Assembly (NCBI RefSeq): GCF_964340395.1 | Contig: NC_135566.1 | Span: forward strand, 20,791,297-20,848,983 | Reading direction: 5' to 3' | Length of the DNA: 57,687 nt | Origin: Glandiceps talaboti | Taxonomy: Eukaryota > Hemichordata > Enteropneusta > Spengelidae | Shown here: piece after piece, positions 46,191-57,687 of the stretch | How positions within the stretch are numbered: the first letter of the stretch is position 1 | How the letters are laid out: each line of letters opens with the position of its first letter | Position numbers and translations under genes: made by a program | The notes under the pieces: model-generated | Told to the model about the DNA's origin: nothing | Databases searched by the model: none | Seen by the model: only the letters and a program-made list of their open reading frames with translations

Positions 46191-46323
46191 GTTTATCATG
46201 TTATGTTTATGTACTTTGACGAGTGGAATACTCATGTGATCGCTGTACACCAGCTTAAAAGAAATGTCTCCACCTGTTCGAAAACGGGTCAAATGTCTTG
46301 ATATGTGTATCCAAAACATCGAT

Positions 46324-46352
46324 GAGGGTGAACAGAGGTACACAAAACATCG
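46324..46352 (+). repeat. Probable LINE D target-site duplication, 5' copy
   Basis: GAGGGTGAACAGAGGTACAC then AAAACATCG; its partner is at 49835-49864 (GAGGGTGAACAGGGGGTACC then CAAAACATCG). It differs by about three positions. The surrounding site itself repeats AAAACATCGATGAGGGTGAA. Confidence 0.65.
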
Positions 46353-46697
46353 CATATCGCATAGATTACCACGCAGACTGCACATCCATAGACACCAACC
46401 AGCACGCATTATCGTGAAGTTTGTCAGACGCTCTATCCGGAACAAACTGTACTCATCACGGAAACACATGAAAGGTAAAACAGCCCACAACCTCGGATAT
46501 GCCAGCAACAACCTGATATATAAAATGAAAATTTAACCTCGGCAAATAGACAACTATTCTTTAAGGCAAACCAACAACAAAATACGAAGAAATGGAAATA
46601 CATCTGGACCAACAATGGCAAGATTTACGCAATGAAAAACAACGATGACCAATCTATCTGCATATCAACCATAACAGATCTCAGCAAAATCGTCTGA
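46353..46697 (+). pseudogene. LINE D ORF1 C-terminal domain
   Basis: ISHRLPRRLHIHRHQPARII, then VKFVRRSIRNKLYSSRKHMK, and after a frameshift near 46525 ENLTSANRQLFFKANQQQ, KWKYIWTNNGKIYAMKN and ending TDLSKIV. P-R-x-I-I-V-K-F-x-R-R and L-T-x-A-N-R-x-L-F-x-K-A are signatures of the C-terminal domain of LINE ORF1 nucleic-acid-binding proteins. The N-terminal coiled coil is missing because of 5' truncation. Confidence 0.72.
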
Positions 46698-46731
46698 ATT
46701 ATTATTATAAATTGAACTCATAGACATATCA

Positions 46732-46848
46732 ATGGACTTCGACACGAACTCTTTGCCTGTAAAAACTAACTGTTCATCTTATTCCACAGAACAATTTAAT
46801 GCAAGTATTACTGACTCTCAAAGTTCATTTTCCTTTTTACATATAAAC
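46732..46848 (+). pseudogene. LINE D ORF2 start (endonuclease N-terminus)
   Basis: MDFDTNSLPV, then FNASITDSQSSFSFLHIN. FSFLHIN is the first strand of LINE EEP endonucleases (usually followed by CRSL). The domain breaks off after IN. Confidence 0.65.
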
Positions 46849-47412
46849 GGAGTGTCTGGTGACCAGCGCTTGTCAGCAGCATATTGTTCTCGTGACAAGC
46901 GCCGAGCGTACGTGTGTACTACAGCCTGGTCGACGTCAACGTACCATGTGCGCTAGTACTAGTACTGACCCGTACCTTTGACACAATTAAGTCCCGGAAT
47001 GGAGTAATACCGTCACCGTGTCGTTTTCCTGTAGTAGTTTCAAGTTTCCCACCCCAGTTTTAATAGTACTTGAGATTTAATGTTTATTTCACGATTCGGC
47101 GTTTAACTTGCGCGGCCCGGCGGTGAGCTGTCGTCAGCTGTTCAGGTCAAACGTCATTACGTTGAGGCCATCACTGCAATGCACTGCACATGGGATAAAA
47201 CAAGTAAAAAGACCACGCAACACCACAAAAACTATACGCATTTTACTTGTCCTTCACAATAATGAATGTTATTGATGCAACAAACTTTAGTTGTTTTAGA
47301 TTAATTACCTTTACTGTTTACACGTTGCACGTATACTACATCACATACGCGGCCATGGCCATGGAGCATATAGGCGGTGAAGTGTACATGTGAGAGTACG
47401 CGGCGGACTTCG
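46849..47412. other. Foreign segment replacing most of the LINE D endonuclease
   Basis: About 560 bp, less AT-rich than its surroundings, with a 10-bp-stem hairpin GCGCTTGTCA..TGACAAGCGC (46866-46902) and GGCCATGGCCATGG near 47352. The ends are not inverted repeats and no duplication is evident. LINE sequence resumes with NASWQPVYNSLDPND. Identity unknown. Confidence 0.5.
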
Positions 47413-49500
47413 CGGTTGTGAATGCATCTTGGCAACCTGTTTACAACAGCCTGGACCCAAATGATGCATATACTGCATTCTTCAATATTCTGCACAAAAT
47501 AATATCAAAATATATTCATGTCAAAACAAGTTGTCGCTCTAACGGTATTCGTAAACCTCGGCTGACTAATTGCCTTGTGAAATCAGTACGTACCAAACAT
47601 AAATTATTTACACTAATGAAAAATAACCCCAACAATGATCGTTACAAAACAAAGTTTAAAAGATACCGAAATATTTTAACCAAGCTCCTCAAGTCTGCAA
47701 AGAAACGCTACTATTCGAATAAACTACGTGTAGCCCAAGGCAAGTCAAACAAAACGTGGCAAGTTATTAATGAATAACTGAACAAAACGACCAACAAACT
47801 AGTCCCTCGTAAAATAATCTCTAAGAAACCGACCACACATACACTGACAGATAGTACCGACATTGCTAATGAATTTATTGACTTCTTCACGAACATAGGC
47901 CCAAATCTTGCATCCAACATTACCTCCACCACAAATTTCGAAAATCATCTTGGTGGAAAGTACCCTAACTCTTACTTCTTCCATCCAGTCTCAGAACAAG
48001 ACGTTTTAAATGAAATCAATCTCTTAGATCCACGTAAAGCTGTGGGTCACGACTCTATTCACTCTAAAATAGTCAAGGAAGCTGCACACATCATTTCTCA
48101 TCCTTTTACCCATATTATCAACTGTTCATTGAGCCAAGGGATATTTCCAGATGCATTAAAGAAAGCTAAAATTACTCCAATCTATAAAAAAAAAAAAAAA
48201 AAAAGGTGCCACCGGAGAAGTCAGCAACTACAGACCAATTTCAATCCTCCCAATCTTTAGCAAAATTCTCGAATCAATTGTAAATAAACAGCTTATAAGT
48301 TACCTTGAAACTAAAAACATTCTTTTACCTACACAATTTGGATTTCGCAAAAACTATAGCACAAGGCTCTTATAGACCTGGTCTCTGACATAATCGAGAA
48401 TCTAGATAATGGGTTTCTTACTTTTGGCATCTTTATTGACTTTAGAAAGGCATTTGACACCATTGATCACGATATTTTATTCTGTAAATTAGAACATTAT
48501 GGCATCAGGCATTTCACTACAGTGGTTCAAAAATTATTTATCAAATCGTCAACAATCCGTTACAATCAATAACGTATCATCTCAATACAAAACAATTGAA
48601 TGTGGTGTCCCGCAAGGATCGATTCTTGGCCCTATCTTATTCCTAATTTATATAAATGATATTGCAAATTCTTCAAACTCGTTTCAGTTTAGACTCTTTG
48701 CAGATGACACTAATTTATTTCAGTTTATCAAAGATAGGTATGTAAATCTTTCACAAGCAAATTCTGATTTCCAAGAGATTTGTGAATGGTGCGGGGCGAA
48801 CAAACTTACCATCAATTTTGAAAAAAAAAAAATATTATATGATCATGAAAAAACGTCCGCAAAAAAATTAACATCGATGGAGTTCTAGATATTGATGATA
48901 ACCAAATAGATAACGTTTCATCTACAACATATCTTAGAGTTTCTCTTGACTCTCAAATGAACTGGAAATCACATATTCAGAAAGTTGTTAATTCAATTGC
49001 CCCAAAGGTTGGCCTTATTTCACGACTTCGACACTATGTACCGAAATTAATTCTGTTAATATTGTATAACTCATTAATCCTTCCCCACTTGAACTACTAC
49101 ATTGAAATATGGGGCAACACATTCACAACCTTCTTGGAACCAATTCTTCTACAAAATAAAATCACGCGTCTGAAGATCTTTTCTGACATACATGCCCACA
49201 CTAGCCCCTTATTTAAAGACCTTGGTATTTTAGATGTCCATAAATTATGTAAATTTCAAACCTGCCTTCTTATCTTTGACATGCACAACAATCAGTTTGC
49301 CCATGACATACACCACTATTTCGACGTGGTTCCTCATGTGTACCCTACCCGGTTCGCTACAATTGACAACTTTTACATATCCAAAATAAACTTAACACAA
49401 AGCAAACATGATTTTAAATATGCAGCCACTTCTCATTGGAATTCTCTCCCTAGCTATATCAAAAATATTACCCACAGACGCACCTTCAAAACACTTTAAA
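47413..49500 (+). pseudogene. LINE D linker, reverse transcriptase and C-terminus
   Basis: Linker: NASWQPVYNSLDPNDAY and RTKHKLFTLMKNNPNNDRYK. RT: LLDPRKAVGHDSIHSKIV, GIFPDALKKAKITPIYKK, a run of about 20 A at 48187-48205 that shifts the frame, then NYRPISILPIFSKILESI, TQFGFRKNYST, GIFIDFRKAFDTIDHDIL (motif A), GISLQWFKNYLSNRQQS, GVPQGSILGPILFLIYIND (motif B) and FADDTNLF (motif C). The C-terminus, LRHYVPKLILLILYNSLILP and HWNSLPSYIKN, ends at 49498. The order fits CR1/Jockey-like polymerases. Stops at 47775-47777 and several frameshifts make it inactive. Confidence 0.87.
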
Positions 49501-49696
49501 AGAACACCTTCTTGCTAAAAATTAATTCCTTTCAGTAACTTCTACAGAACTTGTATAAGTTTTCGACTATGACTGTTATTTTCATTAATTTCATTTCATG
49601 TGATTAGTTTACTTATAAATATACTATGTGGGTTATTGTTTTGTTTTCTTTTTTGTACAGTTACGCATAAACATATGTTATTATTTTTATAGTATC

Positions 49697-49743
49697 AGGG
49701 CCATAGACTAGACTAGTTCTGCTTGAACTATTTTTATGGCCCT
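49697..49743 (+). other. LINE D 3' UTR hairpin
   Basis: GGGCCATA and TATGGCCC pair around a 29-nt loop containing GACTAGACTAGTTC. LINE 3' UTR stems are often recognised by the element's own RT; that role here is inference. Confidence 0.45.
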
Positions 49744-49864
49744 CATCAGGTACAGTTTTTCTTTTCTTTTCTTCTCAGTTGTGTATCATTTTCCCTTTGT
49801 GTCTGGTGAAAATAAATCATATGAAATATGAAATGAGGGTGAACAGGGGGTACCCAAAACATCG

Positions 49865-52414
49865 ATGAGGGTGAATATGAGTACTTTCCTATACAATTCG
49901 TAATTGCCTCTTTTCATTTTTCCGTAAAAAATTAATGTAAACTTCGAATTAGTAATCGTAAAAACTAATTAGATATCCATCATATTTTGTAATCACTGAT
50001 TTATTTTCTTTGTGAGCTATTTAAAAGTATAATTTCAGGCGTACAGGTAAAATACAAATTCTGAATTATATTGTTGTATGCCGTGCAGACAATCTTAGTC
50101 TTAAAAACGTGTCAAACGTATATATAAAGATGAAGTTATTTTCTCCCTGATTCGTATATTGATTTTTTTCAGGCGTATGTAAAAGGAAGTTGTTTACACA
50201 ATTCGTGATTTAATTTATTTTCGTCAAAAACTGTGTCTGTCCCACCACCTTTAGACCGTCCCGTCCTCCCTCATACATGTGGTGAAGGAGCCTTGGCTCA
50301 TCATGGGAGCATAAATAGACTAATGGTCGTAAGAGGGCGCTATCAATTTTCATGTCGCATTTTGTAACTGCGTACACCTTGTGTAAATATGATAAATAAT
50401 GGCTTTAAACTAAATAGACTACAATAGAGTTTCTTTTTCTTTAATACACACACAAAGACCGAGTATTGACTCTGATAAAGAAAAGACAGACAACAGCTTT
50501 TAAACAAATCGAACATTCTTCATTTAAACCTACACCATTCTTTGTTTACGAAACACATGTACAGTCAACGTTTACGTTTCCCAAATTTGTAATATTTCCT
50601 CAATTATTGTAAATACAGTTTTTACAATAATTCCAGTTAGGACCACCAACACCTTTATTATCCATTGCAAGTGTGGTCGACGCTCCTTGCACGAATGTTT
50701 GATGTGGTGCTCTTTTTTGTCGGAAATCTGACCTGTTTTCCAAAGCCTTCGGTGATGATACCTATCCCATCAACCAACCACCCCCTCCCTCCCTCCCCGA
50801 CAACTGAAAATGACCGGTTCTGAATGCGTTCACAAGTTAAGCTAGCTTAAACCGTAATACCGGGCACCGGGACTAACCTCAGTCCCCTAAAAGAAAGTGG
50901 TCTAGGGACTAACATAGCCCGCCGATTCATGGCTGACTTAAAACTGTTCATATAAACATGTCAAAATGTATTCCTTTTGCAACTCTGGAGGTCGCTTCTA
51001 TATGGAGTGCAATGTTTCAAAGTCTTTTCTGTTGTGGGGTTCCCCATCCTCTCTCGGGTCTGGCAGTGCAAAGCTTCAATACAGTGCTTCAATACAGTAC
51101 TTGTACTTGTCGGTAGTATATTGGCAAATGTGTGTCACGTACGGCCAATTTCGAGGGCGGGGGTTGCTCAAATGTCCAACGGTTTTCCGACAATTATTCC
51201 ACCACACCCCCCACCACCACCACCATCACCACCACCACCACCACAACCCCCACCCCCACCACCATCACCATTACCTCTGCTCTCCCCAACCATAAATAAT
51301 GGAGGCGCCCTTACTGTGACGTATAAAAACGACATGTTAATTGTAAAAGAGTCCGCGTGATCGGTATAAATCTCCGGTATAGCATATGAAATGTGAATTC
51401 TCACCATCTGCATCATCTGTGATTTTGTTATCAAGAGAAGGAGGGTGTTTTACTACTGAACAAGTACGCTGCGTTCAAAGGCCTCCTTGGACTCTCAATC
51501 AATATTGACGTTATAATGTGTAATAGTCAAGAATCAGTGATCAATTATCCCACTGTCACTAGCCAGCCATGCCAGCCATGCCAGCCAGCCGAATCGATGA
51601 CGACTATTGCATTCGCTGCACCAACTTTAAGTACATATTTCGCACGTTAAGCACGGTAGCATTAGAAAGGCTTAACCTAATGTGCTACTTCATCGGGTGT
51701 CCAAGTATTCATTTTATTATAGCAATCAAAACAACATTCATATCCTGAATTATTGCGCTTCAAACTTTTTGTAAAAATGAAATGACATGTTTTTATTGTA
51801 TTGTAATATTTCTATTGTTGGTATGCTTCTATAACATCATACTATATTCATCAAAACATGTCGATACTCGTCAGATAGTGTCTCGTCTAGATCTATGAAA
51901 CGATGAAGTATGAAATGATTGACAGATTATTTTTAAATATTATTATCCCTATTTATCATAGAGTATCATAATTAATTCCTATTTATCATACAGCATCATA
52001 ATTCCTTGTTTATATAAAAAAAAAACCATTGTTTTCAGCAGTCAAATTAGATACATGTGTTGGGACAATGCGAAACACCATAGACAAGACTTTGTAACTC
52101 ATCAATTGCATGATAAAAAGTATTTATATACTTACTGGAGCTGATTTCTACAAAATCCTTTTAACCATTTTATAGGTTTATCTCTTTCAATTTGAGTTAT
52201 CAAGACGAACTTGGTCTTTGCTGTTTCACTTTGTTGTATTTTTCGAGTGCAAAAATACAGTAAATTATTTTATTACTTTACAAATCCAACCATTTCGTGT
52301 TAACAATTGCTTAAAAGCCCAAATCAACATTTAACATAACAGTACTTCTTTATAAATGCTAACTTTTGATATTAGAATTAGAAATTCCCATCCTCAGCTT
52401 TATGACTAAACAAT
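49865..52414. other. Long spacer with small repeats
   Basis: A CCA/CCACCC-rich microsatellite at 51200-51270. CCCCCTCCCTCCCTCCCC then GACCGGTTCTGAA at 50785-50825 resembles a decayed right end of the A-type TIR elements. Tandem GCCAGCCAT units lie at 51558-51590. No gene recognised. Confidence 0.45.
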
Positions 52415-53035
52415 AACATATCCGTGTTCCAATATATCCACCATTCCATTCCTACAACATTCTTAATATCCGTGTTCCAATATATCCACCATTCCATTCC
52501 TACATCATTCTTAATATCCGTGTTCTAATATATCCACCATTCCATTCCTACAACATTCTAGATATCCGTGTTCCAATATATCCACCATTCCATTCCTACA
52601 ACATTCTAGATATCCGTGTTCCGATATATCTACCATTCTATTCCTACAACATTCTAGATATCCGTGTTCCGATATATCTACCATTCTATTCCTTCAACAT
52701 TCTTAATATCCGTGTTCCAATATATCCATCATTCCATTCCTACAACATTCTAGATATCTGTGTTCCAATATATCTACCATTCCTTTCCTACAACATTCTA
52801 GATATCCGTGTTCCAATATATCTACCATTCCATTCCTACAACATTCTTAATATCTGTGTTCCAATATATCCACCATTCCATTCCTACAACATTCTAGATA
52901 TCCGTGTTCCGATATATCTACCATTCCATTCCTACAACATTCTAGATATCCGTGTTCCAATATATCCACCATTCCATTCCTACAACAATCTAGATATACG
53001 TGTTCCGATATAGCCACCATTCCATTTCTACAACA
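52415..53035. repeat. 48-bp minisatellite, about 13 copies
   Basis: The unit contains TATCCGTGTTCCAATATATC and ACCATTCCATTCCTACAACA, with TTCTAGATAT / TTCTTAATAT alternatives. The frame on the minus strand reads CCRNGMVDISEHGYLE repeats, an artefact of the 48-bp period. The last copy runs directly into (CATA)n. Confidence 0.95.
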
Positions 53036-53225
53036 TACATACATACATACATACATACATACATACATACATACATACATACATACATACATACATACAT
53101 ACATACATACATACATACATGCATACATACATGCATGCATGCATGCATACATACATACATACATACATACATACATACATACATACATACATACATACAT
53201 ACATACATACATACATACATACATG
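53034..53225. repeat. (CATA)n microsatellite
   Basis: CATA repeats with a few CATG units near 53120-53150. It starts within the CTACAACAT end of the last 48-bp unit. Confidence 0.97.
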
Positions 53226-54113
53226 TATTTACATTGTAAAGCAGATCTTCATAGTAAAATAAAATAAGGCGTTGTTATAAAAGCACTTATTTCTTATATT
53301 ATACACAATGTATATATGTCGGTGTATGATATGTTGGATTTCTAAAGATAAAAGTTTTGTTGTAGTCATTTCCTTATTTTTGGTAAATAATATAACGTGG
53401 GTATTTAACAGTTGGCATTCGGATAGTAACAGTGCCATGATTCTACGGATATTATCAGTTTCAGCATTTGCACAGTACACTTCGCTGCTTTCCGAATAAA
53501 ATGTATAACTAAATATACAATAATGTTCGTGGGGAGCGTGTCCCATACACCTTTATATTATACGTGTACAAAGGAACAGTTCGTGAATAAATGAGAGACA
53601 GGACAAGACAATGCCATTTGTCTGTCTATTGTGCTTCAGTGATTCAGTAGACAGTTGTTTGTATATTCTTTACGCAGTTCATGTGAAGACATGTCACAAA
53701 TATCCTGACAAAATATATACTTCTATAGCCGTAATCGTGTTCACAGCTTTTTGGCCAAGAATGCACTCCAGCGGAAATTTCTCTCATTAGATCGACCGTC
53801 TTCCTTGTATTGTGTCTATGTCCACAGCGGTGAGTAGTACCTGGTTATTTTGCTGAACATGGTTTTTAGTTGGATGTACATAGCTACAATACATAGGTGT
53901 ACATGACACATTGGATTGTTTCCAGTCTGCATGAGATGTACATAGCTACAATACATAGGTGTACATGACACATATGTACGTCAGGTTTAGTTTAGGTGTG
54001 TGATACACGTCATCATGGCACTTGGTAAAGCTTCTCCCGTACGCAAAGTGTATATACCCTGGCCTTGGCCCACTTTTCATTAGTCGGCGACCCACGGTAG
54101 TCTTATATAAGGA
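53226..54113. other. Spacer with a 38-bp direct repeat
   Basis: ATGTACATAGCTACAATACA followed by TAGGTGTACATGACACA occurs at about 53874-53910 and again at about 53936-53972. No gene supported; frames at 53229-53546 and 53308-53499 are antisense to one another and unrecognised. Confidence 0.45.
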
Positions 54114-54223
54114 TATAGCCAACCATACGTGAAATCCCCATGGGCGGCAAATACCACAATGTCATACTAGCTAGCCTATAGCCAACCATACGTGAAATCC
54201 CCATGGGCAGCAAATACCACAAT
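54114..54223. repeat. 47-bp direct duplication, 63-bp period
   Basis: TATAGCCAACCATACGTGAA through GGCAAATACCACAAT at 54114-54160 and 54177-54223, one mismatch (GGCGGC/GGCAGC). Confidence 0.92.
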
Positions 54224-54237
54224 ACTCACATTATGTA

Positions 54238-54550
<313 letters not shown>

Positions 54551-54605
54551 TACGCTCTGCCACTGCGGTATAGAGCACTGTCTTAGCAGATTGATACTCA
54601 CCGAG

Positions 54606-56816
<2,211 letters not shown>

Positions 56817-56906
56817 GACTTATGGCGGCGTCGTGTCGTGTCGTGTCGTGTAGGGTATTATTGACAACTCTAGTCCAGTGTCTTTGCCAATTAACATCTT
56901 TGATGG

Positions 56907-56910
<4 letters not shown>

Positions 56911-56937
<27 letters not shown>

Positions 56938-57105
56938 CATACATACATACATACACACATGCACACATACACACATACATACATACATACATACATACAT
57001 ACAGACACACATACATACACACATGCATACATACATACATACATACATACATACATACATACATACATACATACATACATACATACATACATACATACAT
57101 ACATG
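56911..57105. repeat. (CATA)n microsatellite
   Basis: CATA repeats with CACA, CATG and CAGA interruptions at 56950-57025. Flanked on the left by AACATCTTTGATGGTTA and on the right by GTATCTTAGATCAAG. Confidence 0.96.
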
Positions 57106-57687
57106 TATCTTAGATCAAGTTTGTCAATGATATTCCAGAGAAACCTACAGCTGGTCTTTTTAGTCTGTAAGGCTGGGATCGGGGGGGGGGGGGCTGGGGC
57201 TGGGGAAAAATTGTTTTGGTCAAAGTTTTTTCCGCAGCCCGTTCTCAAAAGATTTCATGGCTCCTCGAAATGAACCCAAGCATTTTCGTAGCTCCCCCAC
57301 CCGGCCATGCACATTTTAATGTGTAATTATACAGTAACACCCCCCCCCCCACTCCACTTCAGAGGTTGTATCAACTTCAGCGTCCATACGTAACAATGAG
57401 CGATTTCTTTTCAAATATATGTGGGCTTAAAATTTGCGAAAGAAGTCTCGCATTGGGCTGTAACCTATACTTGGAGATACTTAGCTAGCAGGGTTTTCTC
57501 TTTCAATCTTGAATCTGGGCAGAAACAGTATCCCCCTGATAGCTAGTTGGAGGGTGTTGCCCCCCCCCCCCACCACAGTAAGCACTTTTTAAAGCACTAC
57601 TTTTTAAGCACTACTTGAAAATTATCTTCAATAACCCAATTTTACAATTATACATTATTATGCAAATGTAACGTATGGTGTGTGATG
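57106..57687. other. Spacer with G/C homopolymers
   Basis: G13 at 57181-57193, C-runs at 57339-57350 and 57560-57571. They recall the homopolymers next to the TIRs elsewhere, but no TIR core is visible. No gene. Confidence 0.45.

Larger units (their letters stand above)
46353..49834 (+). mobile_element. LINE D, ORF1 end, ORF2 and 3' UTR
   Basis: A plus-strand LINE starting within ORF1, with ORF2 interrupted by foreign DNA and a 3' UTR ending AATAAATCATATGAAATATG. Direct repeats of about 29 bp flank it. Features: ORF1 46353-46697, EN start 46732-46848, insertion 46849-47412, linker-RT-C-terminus 47413-49500, 3' UTR hairpin 49697-49743. A 5'-truncated, later damaged insertion. Confidence 0.82.

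Noticed and set aside
50785-50825. Full A-type Harbinger-like element
   Set aside because: Only a decayed right-end-like stretch (C-run and GACCGGTTCTGAA); no left TIR or interior similarity found.

Overview
This is a stretch of metazoan nuclear DNA made almost entirely of mobile elements and tandem repeats. No operons or bacterial-type genes occur, and I could not identify an intact host gene. The mix points to a marine invertebrate: several non-LTR retrotransposon (LINE) lineages, a Penelope-like element, a tRNA-derived SINE, an LTR-element end, several terminal-inverted-repeat (TIR) DNA element families and AT-rich spacer. Cnidarian, lophotrochozoan, hemichordate and cephalochordate genomes all fit, and sequence alone does not settle it.

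Layout. 1-5.1 kb: the end of a Penelope-like RT, then a long minus-strand LINE (LINE C) broken by three nested insertions. 5.3-7.6 kb: a 40-bp minisatellite split by a Harbinger-like MITE. 8.5-14.6 kb: a plus-strand LINE (LINE F) that runs straight into a 4.5-kb array of 42-bp units. 16-21 kb: more MITEs, a (TA)n tract, a SINE and a hAT-like MITE with an 8-bp target duplication. 22-33.5 kb: two related minus-strand copies of LINE A, a 32-bp minisatellite that begins inside a third, plus-strand LINE A fragment, and LINE B. Three Harbinger-like MITEs interrupt or abut these, and one of them carries its own nested TTAA-flanked element. 35.4-40.1 kb: a 4.7-kb array of 33-bp units. 40.8 kb: a TATA box and a possible first exon. 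41-43.7 kb: LINE E with a long intact RT frame, bracketed by (ATGT)n. 44.8-45.1 kb: an LTR end with a tRNA-Leu-type primer-binding site. 45.4-49.9 kb: a 38-bp minisatellite, then LINE D, which retains part of ORF1, most of ORF2 and a probable target duplication. 52.4-57.7 kb: a 48-bp minisatellite, (CATA)n and (TA)n tracts, a near-perfect 154-bp palindrome and a LINE C-terminus.

Three observations stand out. (1) Two minisatellites (42 bp and 32 bp) start inside LINE reverse-transcriptase coding sequence, and their units resemble the RT segment expected at that point, so they look seeded from LINE DNA. (2) Five MITE copies share TIRs of the type GGGASCG.TCAG next to G/C homopolymers, with 3-bp TAA/TTA duplications in four of them and repeated poly-C subterminal modules. 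In two cases, removing the element with one TSD copy restores the broken LINE reading frame. (3) Insertions are nested in layers that give a readable relative chronology. The long open frames over the tandem arrays are by-products of stop-free units whose length is a multiple of three.
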